Source: Atherix ibis
Taxonomy: Eukaryota > Arthropoda > Insecta > Diptera > Athericidae
Length of the DNA: 64,000 nucleotides
Assembly (NCBI GenBank): GCA_958298945.1
Contig: OY282605.1
Location: 36,806,811 to 36,870,810, forward strand
Reading direction: 5' to 3'
A program made the position numbers and the translations under genes. The notes beneath the pieces were generated by a model. That model was not told where the DNA came from, searched no databases, and was given only the letters and a program-made list of their open reading frames with translations. Within the stretch, counting starts at the first letter, position 1. Every line of letters begins with the position of its first letter. Shown in pieces: positions 1-10,415 of the stretch.

Positions 1-204
1 AATTTGATGTTACTTTGAAAAGGGTGAAATTTAAACGGACATTAATCCATAAAACTTTTGCAAAAACTTTACTTTGACAAAAAAATACATTGTGAAAAAT
101 ATACTAATTTGTACTTGAATAAAAAAATTTTTTTACATGAAAAAGCTGAGATTTTATTCGATATTTATTAATAAAAGTGTAACAAAAAAATATACCGACA
201 AATA

Positions 205-630
205 TCAACACAGTTGCCCAGACGTCCATCTCCTATGTTTTTCACTTCCTTTGAAGTTAAATCCACAATACAATACCTATCCAATAGAAAAGCCCCAGGA
301 TATGACCTCATACCTTTGGAAACACTGAACCAAATATTCAGAAAAACCATCGTCCTAAAAACATATTTTTATAATAGTTTCCTCCGCACATCGATTTTTT
401 CTATTCCCTTGGGAACGTTTCCATCATCGAAATTATCCAATAACCTAACAAACCATAAACCATCCTACCGCCTATGGACCAATAAGCCTCCTTTAAAAAT
501 TAATCTTAAAATGAAGAGTTAATCCTTTTAGAGGAAAATGAATCTAAAACGAGGCAACAGCATCAGTGTGGATTTAGAGCTAAGCATTCCACTAACCAGC
601 AGTGTCATCGCATAGTATTCTGATAATAAT
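205..630 (+). pseudogene. Jockey-type LINE reverse transcriptase fragment (N-terminal RT part)
   Basis: The plus strand from about 214 encodes a stretch containing SNRKAPGYDLI, the conserved start of the RT domain in jockey-like non-LTR retrotransposons. Near 560-620, in a shifted frame, it encodes CGFRAKHSTNQQCHRIV, the next conserved block. The same KAPGYDL block occurs on the minus strand at 19.1 kb, which supports a shared family. The frame is broken by stops and at least one shift, and no endonuclease domain is visible upstream within the window. The fragment stops where mariner composite A begins; the 3' end of a jockey element resumes just past that mariner. It is a dead relic. The family assignment is fairly secure; its limits are approximate. 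Confidence 0.7.
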
Positions 631-663
631 CCTAATAAAAATTATTTATTTATTCACGAATAT

Positions 664-1230
664 TTATTTGGCCCCTTCAAAGTAATCCCCACCAGATATT
701 ATACACTTGTGCCCACGTTTTTTCCAATCCTCGAAGCACTTCAAAAAATCATTTTTTGTGATCTTGTTCAGCTCCTCCTTCGATTCCGTCATTATCTCCT
801 CAATCGTAGCGTAGCATCGTCCATTCATGGGATTCTTCAGTTGCGGGATCAAGAAAAAGTTACAGGGGGCCAGATCTGGGGAATACGATGGCTGCGGTAT
901 TATTAGTGTGTGGTTTTCGGCTAAAAATTCTTGCTTGTGCGCAATTCGTGAGCAGGTGCGTTATTATGGTGCAAAAGCCAATTTTTGTTCTTTCACAAAT
1001 CCGGGCATTTCTGGTAGATTGCTTCGTGCAAGTTGCCCATAACTTGCAGGTAATATTCCTTATTGACCGTTCTGCCCTGTGGCAAGAACTTATGATTCAC
1101 CATGCCCCTACAATCGAAGAAAACTGTAAGCAAAACCTTCACATTCGACCGAACTTGGCGCTTTCTTTGGTCTTGGCTCGGGCGGCAGCTTCTATTGCGA
1201 TGATTGATCGAATACGAGCCAAAACATGTG
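664..1230 (-). pseudogene. Mariner transposase C-terminal fragment (copy A1)
   Basis: The minus strand encodes, in pieces, the C-terminal half of a mariner transposase: the LLTVFFDCRG block, HEAIYQKCPDL, an HHNNAPAH version of the second catalytic block (Asp changed to Asn), and the end KCFEDWKKRGHKCIISGGDYFEG. The N-terminal DNA-binding domain and first catalytic Asp are missing because of deletion junction J1 near 1207: 5' UTR text ending TTCGAT is joined directly to CAATCATCGCAAT. The identical junction occurs in copy B. A short inverted segment lies near 926-947. The fragment cannot encode an active enzyme. Confidence 0.75.
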
Positions 1231-1315
1231 CAAGCAAAGCATCTGTCAAAAATTAACTGTATATTCAAAATGGCCGAACTTGTCGGCATAAGTGAGAGAT
1301 ATGAGTACCAACATC

Positions 1316-1857
1316 CCTGCAATCGAAGAAAACCGAACTTGGCCCGCTTTTTTCGGTCTTGGCTCGTGCGGCAGCTTCCATTGGGATGATTGAGCTTTGT
1401 TTTCCACGTCATAACCATAAACCCAAGATTCGTCACCAGTTATGACCCTGTGGAACAAATTTGGGTCATCGCGGACAGAGTCCAACAGCTGTTTTGGTCG
1501 AAATTGAGCAATTTTGGTACGAATTTTGCGGCGACCCGTCTCACGCTCAAATCATTGGTAAAAATCGAATGGCAAAAACCAATCAATATGTTTAAGTCCT
1601 CAGCAAATTCTCTAACGATGATTCGACGATTGGCCAATACTATTTTCTTCACTTCATCAATGGTTTCGTGTGTTGTTGACGTGCTCGGGCGTCCGGCACG
1701 CTTTTCGTCATTCACATCTTCTCAGCCCTCTGAGAACATTTTGTACGTTGCTTCGTTCCAAGATAGCTTCATCATATGCCACAGTAAACATTCGGAATGC
1801 GTCCGCATAATTAATTTTGTTTTTCACACAAAATTTGATAAAGATTCTTTGATCCAT
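1316..1857 (-). pseudogene. Mariner transposase N-terminal fragment (copy A2)
   Basis: The start at 1857 gives MDQRIFIKFCVKN, the usual N-terminus of this family. The reading covers the paired helix-turn-helix region, the GRPSTSTT linker, and the first catalytic block GDESWVYGYD near 1425-1455. A frameshift near 1712 splits the frame, and a deletion of about 36 bases sits near 1335. The protein ends at the junction with the neighbouring partial copy, so the second and third catalytic Asp are absent. Typical mariner transposases are about 340-350 residues; this covers roughly the first half. Confidence 0.75.
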
Positions 1858-2079
1858 TTTATGGAATGGGCAAAAATCGAAGACGAGCCAAAACACGTGC
1901 AAGCAAAGCAGCTGTCAAAAATTAACTGAATATTCAAAATGGCCGAACTTGTTGGCATAAGTGAGAGATATGAATATAAACATATCACTACAAAAAATCG
2001 AAAATCGAATATACGTAACCCGCGGAAATTCAAAATTCGCGATACTTTTTGAACATATCTCGTATATTCGACGGTGAAG

Positions 2080-2575
2080 CTGTAACTTTTATAAGTGAAC
2101 TTAAGGGACGATACAACTACGACTCCTAAACGATAGATCAAAACTGACAATAAAGAGCAAACTCTTACTAAACTGAAACCGATATGGACATACGAACAAG
2201 AACTTTGGGGTTCGACTAAGCATTTCAATTCCTTTTCAATCTAAAAGAAAAATTGTCAATGCTTCCTTTTATATACGAATCACTGTTATCCATCATGTCC
2301 TAAAGAATCCATTTGTCCGTCAACTGTACATCTCTCGTTATAAAAAATTTCATGTGCGTCTATCATACCATCCTAAACCTATAGCAAAAGACCTGTGGCA
2401 ATGGTCTTGAGATTTTTTGAACTTATAAAATAAATAATCTCGTTCTTCGGGAGGCATCGATGGGTGTTCAAGATCAGATAGAAGATTCATGTCTCTGTAT
2501 CTTCTCTTAAAAAATGTGTTTATTACAAATTATATGTAGTTGTAGATAATACTTAAATTTAAAAAAAAGTAACAG
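2080..2575 (+). pseudogene. Jockey-type LINE 3' end fragment
   Basis: From about 2180 the plus strand encodes SIPFQSKRKIVNASFY and then FVRQLYISRYKKFHVRL, the C-terminal tail of a jockey-type reverse transcriptase. It closely matches the minus-strand copy at 17.9-18.3 kb, and both end in a similar 3' UTR (GTAGTTGTAGATA) and an A-rich tail. Stops and a shifted upstream frame show it is dead. It follows mariner composite A directly and has the same orientation as the RT fragment at 205-630, so the two may be halves of one LINE. About 250 codons between them are missing. Confidence 0.7.
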
Positions 2576-4055
2576 TTTAATTATTACTTTAAAATCAATT
2601 TTTGGGCAATTATTATTATTTTATCTGGTCTTTTATTGATTAACTTATTAAATTCAAATAATAAATGACCCAGATCTCTTGCATTACTTTTACTATACTA
2701 CGTGTAGATTGCATAGTTGTTAATAGGCTCACTACTCTATTACCTTGCAGCACCACTGACCATTTTAATTTCCTGTCTGTCAGATGCACCTGTTAGCAGC
2801 TTTGATTACATTATCAGTGCTGATATTTTAAAAAAGCATTACTCATTGAAATTTTTTTTTTTTTTTTAAAATGTTGTGTTCTTTTTTTTTCAAAAATTAA
2901 ATTAATTGGAAATTTTTTTGTATCAAGATTGTGAGGAAATTGGTCTCGACTAAAGAAGATCGAAACAATTTTTATTAGTAAAAAAGATGATAAGACGTCT
3001 GCTCGTTCAGTTGAATTGTCAGTTGTTATAATATTTTTAATTGATTTTTTTAAATTTTGAAACAAATTTAAATAAATTTTTTCATCTAATAATAAAAAGA
3101 AAGTCTGGGTTTAAGTTTTTAAAAATATTTTAAAGAGCTAACAATTAATACAATATTTATTGACGTTAGCTCTTTAAAATTTACCTATTAGATCGGGTGC
3201 ATCTCAAGCGGGTCTCGTACTCTCATTTTTTTTGTATTCAAGGTGGCCAGTACAAATGCTGTTTTTTCTTCTCTGACACTTTGTTGAGAATTTTTTGTTT
3301 ATTATATAAAAAAATTATAGAGCATCCTTTTTTTTAACTTTAAGGAATATACGAAATTCATAGCTTTTCTTATAGCCAAATTTCTTTCATTATTTTTTAT
3401 TATTTTATTGTATCGATTTAAATAACATTTTCTGATTTCCCGGTATATACGATCTCTTATATTTAGACCAGAGACTTTCGCGAATAGACTACCTAAATTG
3501 AACAATTGATATGTTCTTGTAACGTATTATCCATTTTATAATTTGGAAAGTATAATTCTGTCATTTAATAGTTCTTAAACAAATATATTAGTTGAGATGT
3601 TATTTATTTAGTTTATTATTTGTCATTTAATATTAATTATAAAATGTAAAATTATAAAAAAAAACATTATCTACAAAAGTTGTATTTCAGCGGATGTTTA
3701 TTTTTCGAATAAATTTTCTTCATAGATGAGGCTTATTTCTATTGTAATTCGCTGGATAAGTCAATAAGCAAAATTACCATACATATTTTGTGAAAATATA
3801 TAAGCGTATATATAGAAAGTATTTGATCTATAAAAAATTACTGTATGGGATGAATTTCGGTCTGAAGATATAATTGACCAGTATTTCTTTGAACAAATTA
3901 AGATGTAGAAGCTAAATTTAAGTATTTTAATTTGAACCAAATGTGGTTTGAATAAAATATTATAAATTTTGAGCTTATTATAGAACTAGTTTCCAAAAAA
4001 CGTGTAATCATTTATGATTTGATGATTTTAAAAACCAACTCGGCCTCAAATTTAG
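2576..4055. other. AT-rich interval without a recognised gene
   Basis: No coding pattern, family motif or element end was recognised. A minus-strand open frame at 3302-3505 has no recognised motif and AT-rich, low-complexity composition. The interval does contain a 16-bp perfect inverted repeat (3127-3142 with 3165-3180) with a 22-base loop, and several homopolymer runs. Confidence 0.5.
3127..3180. repeat. Short inverted repeat (16-bp arms)
   Basis: The arms ATTTTAAAGAGCTAAC and its exact complement are separated by 22 bases. It could be a small hairpin, a terminator-like structure or the remnant of a miniature element. Nothing else nearby identifies it. Confidence 0.6.
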
Positions 4056-4059
4056 GTAT

Positions 4060-4400
4060 TATAAAAACTAAAATCCGCCAAGTAATGGCTGAATTACAAA
4101 CCGAAATATGCATAAAAGTCATAAAAATTACCTTAAAAAGATCGAGTCCTGCAATAATTCTGAGAGTAATCACAAAAAATTACCTTAAAAAGATCAAGTC
4201 CTGCAATAATTCTGAGAATAATCATTTAAAAAATATTTATTTCATGTATAATGGCAATGAGTCAGCAACAAATCTTATCAATATATCAATTTTAAGCGCA
4301 TTCAATTTAACTTTATTTTTTTTAGAGTACAAGTTGGATAATACTTTATTCTGTGAAGAGTAGAAGTTCAAATTCAATTTTATGATAACATTGAATTGTT
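4060..4400 (-). repeat. Interspersed repeat R, copy 1 (partial)
   Basis: This carries the motif ATGGCTGAATTACA, then GAAATATGCATAAAA, then ATCGAGTCCTGCAATAA. The same ordered motifs recur near 44.4, 50.5 and 53.75 kb, and in reverse complement near 34.6 kb. Within this copy a 52-bp unit starting CCTTAAAAAGATC is tandemly duplicated (4131 and 4183). The open frame across it (4019-4363) is A/T-driven and shows no known domain. The class of the repeat is unknown. Strand follows the convention that the 20.9-kb copy is plus. Confidence 0.55.
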
Positions 4401-4645
4401 TAACGCAATGACTTTAAATAGCAAGACATTTGACTGGAGATATTAATACTCTGTTTAGCTAAATTATCCTCCTTTGCAATTATGAGTTATCTTTCCACTA
4501 GAAACCTCTTAAAAATCACGCTTTGTACTTCGTATCAAAACTTCCCATTTGTCCTTACATTTTGCTATGAAATGGTACTTCTATAAAAACTTCTGGTAAA
4601 AAAAAAACTTATTTTGTGACTGTTGTTAGTTTACGCGGCACTATA

Positions 4646-5256
4646 CGAGGTCTGTTCAAAAAGTATCGCGAATATTGAAGTTCGGCCATTTTGAATGTTC
4701 AGTTAATTTTTGACAGCTGCTTTGCTTGCACGTATTTTGGCTCCTCTTCGATCAATCATCGCAATGGAAGCTGCCGCACGAGCCAACACCGAAAAAAGCG
4801 CCAAGTTCGGTAGAATGTGAAGGTTTTGCTTACAGTTTTCTTCGATTGCAGTGATGTGGTGCATCATAAGTTCTTGCCGCAGGGTAGAACGGTCTATAAG
4901 GAATATTACCTGCAAGTTATGCGCAAGTTGCGCGGAGCAGAAACGCCCGGATTTGTGGAAGAACAAAAATTGGCTTTTGCCATTATAATACCGCAGCCAC
5001 CACATTCCCCAGATCTGTCCCCCTGTGACTTTTTCTTGTTCCCGAAACTGAAGAGCCCCATGAATGGACGACGCTACGCTACGATTGAGCGCAAAAAATG
5101 ATTTTTTGAAGTGCTTCGAGGATTGGAAAAAATGTAGGCATAAATGTATAATATCTGGTGGGGATTACATTGAAGTGGACAAAATAGATATTCTTGAATA
5201 AATAAATAATTTTTCAAAAAAACACAAAATTCGCGATACTTTTTGAACAGACCTCG
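4646..5256 (+). mobile_element. MAR1 mariner copy B (611-bp deletion derivative, complete ends)
   Basis: Both terminal inverted repeats are present (CGAGGTCTGTTCAAAAAG at the left, its complement at the right) with TA duplications at 4644-4645 and 5257-5258. The 611 bp compare with about 1.3 kb for a full mariner. Internally, the 5' UTR is joined by junction J1 (TTCGATCAATCATCGCAAT) to the middle of the transposase, removing about 508 bp, and junction J2 (CTTTTGCCATT) removes the second catalytic Asp block. With intact ends and no useful coding capacity, it has the form of a non-autonomous element that could be moved by a related transposase. Confidence 0.88.
4763..5203 (+). pseudogene. Mariner transposase remnant (copy B)
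   Basis: The reading gives NVKVLLTVFFDC, FLPQGRTVYKEYYLQVM, then the third catalytic block SPDLSPCDFFLFPKLK and the terminal region up to about 5203. The N-terminal half, first catalytic Asp and second catalytic Asp are deleted, so only the third Asp remains. A frameshift near 5095 follows RRYATIE. This is the decayed C-terminal part of a DD34D transposase and cannot function. Confidence 0.75.
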
Positions 5257-8185
5257 TATGCATTTCTGTATGTGTAAGATGCCGCCAACCCATCGGTGGT
5301 CGTACTCTTAAATAAAAACAATAAAAAAATTGAACAATTTTCAGAAAAAAACGCAATATCTTTAACTAATATATCAAAATGTCTCTAAACAAAGAAAACA
5401 CTTTCGAAACTCTGCTAATATTTTTGTCCGTCCGCCGGCAGCAAAAGTGTTAAATTAAAAAAAAAAATTTAAAAATATCTCTTGTAATTTTAAAATGAAT
5501 AAGAAAATACAAAAAAAAACAATTGTTTTGTTATTATAGTTTAACAGTTTGAATAGCTTGAATTTATCATCTTTAAAAATATAGAAAAATATTCAAGTCG
5601 GAGACTAAAATAGAATTTTCTTTTTTCGATTTAGTCAACCTGTAGTGTCTTACATAACTCCCGTTTGTGGATTTAATTTAAACTAAAACAAATTGCATTT
5701 CATGAAAAATTAGAGAAAATGTGGTAAATTGTGTTGAAAAATGACTAGAGTCGAAACAGTGCTTATTGTGAACGGATGGCGAATGATATCATCATCTGCG
5801 AGTACTGATTTAAAAGCAAAGGAAATCTTTAAATCTTAAAATGCTTTAAACTTGGATTCATGAGTTTTGTGATTTTTATAAATGTTGATAAAGAAAACAG
5901 CTCCCTTGAGTATTAGTAAAAGGGAATTTTGTAAAATTCTCGATTTTATTCGTTCTTTTCGCTTTACCTCGTTTTATCACGAGACTATTTTATCGTAAAA
6001 CGAATAGAGTTGATGTCATTTTATTTTATTTTTATTTTTATATTTATTTTAACAGAGAAAAGATATCACCAGAATTGAGATACAGTGGTGTTAGGGGCAG
6101 CAATAGAAAAATTCAACCTGATGATAGTTCATGAAGGATTTAATCTGTAAATGGTTTTTTTTTTTTTTTGGAAAAAGGACGAGAAGCTTGACAGATAAGA
6201 TAGGATTTCTGGAAGTGATACCATGTCAAAATCTGTTCGTATATGGAGTCTAAATGTTGTTGGATGGTGTTGTTTACCAGACTATTTGAATACAGAAACC
6301 CGAAATATTACAATACCGAAGTGATATGGAATACAGTCATAGAGAGAGACAGAGAGAGTAGGAGACAGAGGGAAAGTTGACAGAGCGATAAAAGGCAATT
6401 GCCTTACTCTGCTGGATATCATGTAGTCTGGGTGTCATTTGTGAGTTTCCATTATGATTTCTCGAAATATTTTATGTTAGTGCCGTCATCATTATGGCCT
6501 TGGTGCTTATACATAATCTCATTCTTTTCTCATTTGGAAGAGATGTATTATGGTACTTTGCATTCAGATCGAAATTCTGATTTTGTAATCAATTCAGGAC
6601 ATAGCGTATCAGGACGGTAGTAGATAAGAGAAATATGAAAACAAACTATCTCATTGTACTCGGCATTTAAATGGCGCACACTAGTGTTCATACGATACAA
6701 AATTATTTATTTGAACATTTCGGCAAGATGTGTGCTTACATCCTGTGAAAACAGGCGCATACCTAAATTTTCTATTCTCCTATGTACATAAAGTCATTAG
6801 GTCTTATGGCCAAGTTAATTATCACTATTAGGTATCGATGTGAATACTAAACAGCTGCACGAATTAAGTTGAAGTTACACCGAAACCTGAGTTGTTCGAA
6901 TTTCAGATTAATTTCGTTATCATATTGGGGAAAATTGATTGAATAGAGAGAGTTCGGACACCAAAGACTGTTACACGATGAGATTCGGTTACATTTTAGG
7001 ATCAAACATATGGAATATCGATCATTAGCTAAAACTGAAGCTAGACTAATAATGAAATAAGTTGAGTGCTGGCTCTGTGAAATTTAGTTAGTTTCGTTAG
7101 CTCGTTGGCTAGTCGGATAGGTAAGTACCTTACGACAGTATTGCCATTTTTCAGATTAATGATACCTAAAGTTGAATAACAGAATACAGTTGAACACAGC
7201 TGAACGGTTGAAAACGAAATGATTTATAATGGTGAGTATCGAAAGGAAATTTTTTTTGCCTAGTCCTTTTGTGCTTAGCAGCGTTGCCTTTTATGAATTT
7301 ATCGCATTTCTTTACTATTTTCTGCCACTTTCCTTCCATTCATTGGCAATGTGCAACTGTTCTCGAAAGCTTTGAGTACCGGTAAAGTTTCACATGGTAG
7401 CGAATATTGTGAGACGTCTGCTGTCCTAAATTGTCGGTTGTTGAAATAGCGTGTTCTAAAAGCGAGAAATTTATTGTTAGCGAAATGGCTGTGAAACAAT
7501 TACGAATAGTAGAGGGAGAATTTTTATATTAAAAGAATTTCCTCTTCTAAGACCCACCATAGTCACTGATCTAATCCGAACTGTGTCCTCGTATAGTCCT
7601 TGCAATTCTGCCTGGGTATGTAGATTGTCTTTTACACGTGCATCAATTATTCTTAGTGTTTGCCGTTGGTTGAGTTATTTTCAGGACTTTACTGTAGAAT
7701 ACCATTATTTGAAAAAAAAGAAACAAATAATACTTTGGAGCATTGAACTAGAATGCTACTAACTGACTGTGAAACATGACCAACAATCTATTAAATAACT
7801 CCTGTTTCGAAAGTTTTTAACTGGAAAATTACAGATAACGGCTGAAAATGATGATGGTTGGCTTATTTTTGAACAATCTTAATGAAATATTTATACAGAA
7901 AAATTGATTATTATTTTCCCTCAAAAAATAGACAATATTAATTACGGAGTTTCTTTTAGGTTTTATTATTTTTTTTTGGTCATTTCTATACGAGAAATAG
8001 CAGAAAAGTAATAAGACTGTTTTTTTTAGGCAGTGAAAATTTCATTTTATTTTTTCTACGTTAAAGTTATTTCCTTCAAAATATTGTAGTTCCCTGGGAC
8101 AGGTACTCATCGATGGATCCGTTTTTTCACTTTTCGTAGTAGTGCTGGAAGGCTTCAACTAGAATTCTCGGTTACGCGCTTATAT
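5257..8185. other. Long interval without a recognised gene
   Basis: No transposase, reverse transcriptase or conserved protein was recognised in six frames. Base composition is more even around 6.3-7.6 kb than in the flanks, with a short GA-rich run at 6340-6375. A good-looking splice donor follows ATG at 7229 (ATGGTGAGTATC). It could be host intergenic or intronic sequence; no exon can be supported. Confidence 0.45.
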
Positions 8186-8189
8186 ATAT

Positions 8190-8480
8190 TATCAGCATTA
8201 CCATGTACAGGGGGATAATTTTTGGACCTATGGGTTTTGGTGAGCTGGCCTATGGGTCTTGACGAACCCGCGGTCCTCAGCTGATCTAGCAGTGCCAGGA
8301 AATTACGAATTTCCTTATTGCAGCTCTTTAGAGTGAGGAGTACCCACCAGGTACTCTACAATAAAAACTGGTACTACGGGGTTGGGAGCCCAACGGTGGT
8401 TTGTCCGCCGTGCCTAGCCGAGGTGAGGAGCCTTGGGCTGAAACGTGGGTGCTACTAACAGTAAGGGTAAGAAACTTGAA
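8190..8480. other. GC-rich island of unknown nature
   Basis: This stretch stands out from its AT-rich surroundings. It contains GGGTTGGGAGCCCAACGG, GGTTTGTCCGCCGTG and CCGAGGTGAGGAGCC. The style resembles the structured 5' UTR of some insect LINEs, but no endonuclease or gag-like frame follows. It could also be a host regulatory island. Confidence 0.35.
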
Positions 8481-8999
8481 AATGTTACGGACTGTTAGCA
8501 AAAAAACCTACCTGTAAAGGATGGAGCTGGTTAGAGGCAGGACTAGTAGTTGCACAAATGTGTGTGGAGAAATGATGGAGCGATCTGATAATTGAGACCA
8601 CTTAGGAATTTTACTTTCAATGGAAAGATTTAATTTTTGACTGCTTCATGCATGACTCATGAAAGATGATTAATGGCGGTAAATGGCACAGATGGTAGAA
8701 AGAGTATCTTGTCATGGCAGAAACAGATTTTCAGAGGATTAGAAAAGAAGTTCCAAAAAATATTGAACCTAACAGAATTCTCAAAGCATGAAGTAACCTA
8801 AGCAGGAAATTAAAGAAGAATGTATTGGATTGAAGCGAGCTGGGTTGATAATATGTCGGTTTAGTGAGCTAGAGTATCGATTGAGATGCGAGCAACTATC
8901 TGCCGCCTGAGCTGATAAAATACATTACTTGACACGTTTATTTTGCGGGTTGATTGGTTGTATCTCAATCCCTACGGTTGTAGGCAGCCTATGGTATAA

Positions 9000-9250
9000 A
9001 CTCTAACGGCAGGTATTCCACGTTAAATAATCAGCATTAATAAGATAAAATCCTTTCAAGTGTTTTTTTTTCATATTGGAGAACAAAGGAATGTCACTAA
9101 CATGAACTGGTATCAGATGAATAAGGAGTCTGGGGAACCACAGCAATTTCCTTTTCTCACATGTCAGCGTTGTCATAGTGGAGCATTCAAGCGTCTGCAA
9201 TGTCCGATTTGACACCAAGAATCCTATTTCTGATCCTTTCAAACACTTCT
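9000..9250 (-). pseudogene. Decayed mariner-like transposase scrap
   Basis: The minus strand, across shifted frames, reads a block like HYDN (second catalytic block), then VPQTPYSSDTSSC and LQYEKKTLER. These follow the order of the mariner consensus HHDNAPAH, PPYSPDLAPCDFFLFPKLK. Many substitutions and stops show an old relic. A similar scrap is at 63.65-63.86 kb. The subfamily cannot be set. Confidence 0.45.
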
Positions 9251-9358
9251 TATCAACTTTAATGTTAACATACAGTTTGACCTCAGAAGAGCCGTCACTC
9301 TTTCCACATTTTCATCAGTTAATCGGTGTTGAAGGTCTCCCTGAGCGAGTATTGTCTA

Positions 9359-10415
9359 CCACTGCTTCGCGGCCTTCTAAAGTGCCTTAAATTACCGAAA
9401 AACTTGTGCTTCTGATCAGGATTGTTCCAGATAAGCTCTTTGTAATTTTTCATAAGTTGAACCTGCGGAAATTTTATGGCACATTTTTCGCGGTCTTCTT
9501 AAATACTTTAAATTACTGAAAAACTTGTGCTTCTGATCAGGATTGTTCCAGATAAGCTCTTTGTAATTTTTCATAAGTTAACCCTGCGCAAATTTGATGG
9601 CACATTTTTCGCGATCCTCTTAAGTACTTTAAATTACTGAAAAATTTGTGCTCCTGATCAGGATTATTCCCGATAAGCTCTTTGTAATTTTTCATAAGTT
9701 GGACCTGCGGAAATTTGATGGCACATTTTTCGCGGCCCTCTTAAGTACTTTAAATTACCGAAAAACTCGTGCTCCTGATCAGGATTGTTCCAGATAAGCT
9801 CTTTGTAATTTTTCATAAGTTGACCCTGCGCAAATTTGATGGCACATTTTTCGCGGCCCTCTTAAGTACTTTAAATTACTGAAAAACTTGTGCTCCTGAT
9901 CAGCATTATTCCCGATAAGCTCTTTGTAATTTTTCATAAGTTGAACCTGCGCAAATTTGATGGCACATTTTTCGCGGTCCTCATAAGTACTTTAAATTAC
10001 TAAAAAACTTATGCTCCTGATCAGGATTGTTCCAGATAAGCTCTTTGTAATTTTTCATAAGTTGACCCTGCGCAAATTTTATGGCACATTTTTTGCGGCC
10101 CGCTTAAGTACTTTAAATTACTGAAAAACTTGTGCTCCTGATCAGGATTATTTCCGATAACCTCTTTGTAATTTTTCGTAAGTTAAACTCGGGGAAATTT
10201 GATAGGACATTTGTCGCGGCTCTCTTAAGTGCCTTAAATTACTGAAAAACTTATGCTCTTGATCAGGATTGTTTCAGATAAGCTCTTTGTAATTTTTCAT
10301 AAGATGAACTCGCGGAAATTTGATTGCACATTTTTCGCGGCCCTCTAAAGTGCCTTAAATTTCCGAAAAACTTGTGCTTCTGATCATAATTGTTTCAGAG
10401 AAGCTCTTCGTGAAA
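9359..10415. repeat. 121-bp satellite-type tandem array (about 8.7 units)
   Basis: The landmark CACATTTTTCGCGG recurs at 9480, 9601, 9722, 9843, 9964 and 10085, then in diverged form at 10206 and 10327, giving a 121-bp period with a single-base departure only at the right end. Each unit also holds CTGATCAGGATTGTTCC and TAAGCTCTTTGTAATTTTTC. Inner units are alike; outer ones are more diverged, as expected of an array homogenised from the centre. No coding capacity was seen. It lies next to a mariner scrap, and the left edge fades around 9340. Confidence 0.92.

Larger units (their letters stand above)
631..2062 (-). mobile_element. MAR1 mariner copy A (composite, two joined partial copies)
   Basis: Minus-strand DD34D mariner of the family called MAR1 here. 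The right end is a recognisable inverted repeat (the complement of the CGAGGTCTGTTCAAAAAG type, with one change) followed by TA at 2063-2064. The left end lacks the outer inverted repeat and starts in the usual 3' UTR. Inside, two partial copies are joined. Read on the minus strand, 2062-1316 is the 5' end, N-terminal half and first catalytic Asp of one copy. At about 1312 the sequence returns to mariner 5' UTR, and 1312-631 is a second, internally deleted copy running to the 3' UTR. The element separates two jockey-type LINE pieces, so it probably inserted into a LINE. Confidence 0.8.

Noticed and set aside
3302..3505. 67-codon minus-strand Lys/Arg-rich frame
   Set aside because: AT-driven composition and no family motif; nothing downstream or upstream supports a gene.
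9359..10415. Regular repeat considered as a CRISPR-like array
   Set aside because: The whole 121-bp unit is repeated with no unique spacers, and the window is eukaryotic.
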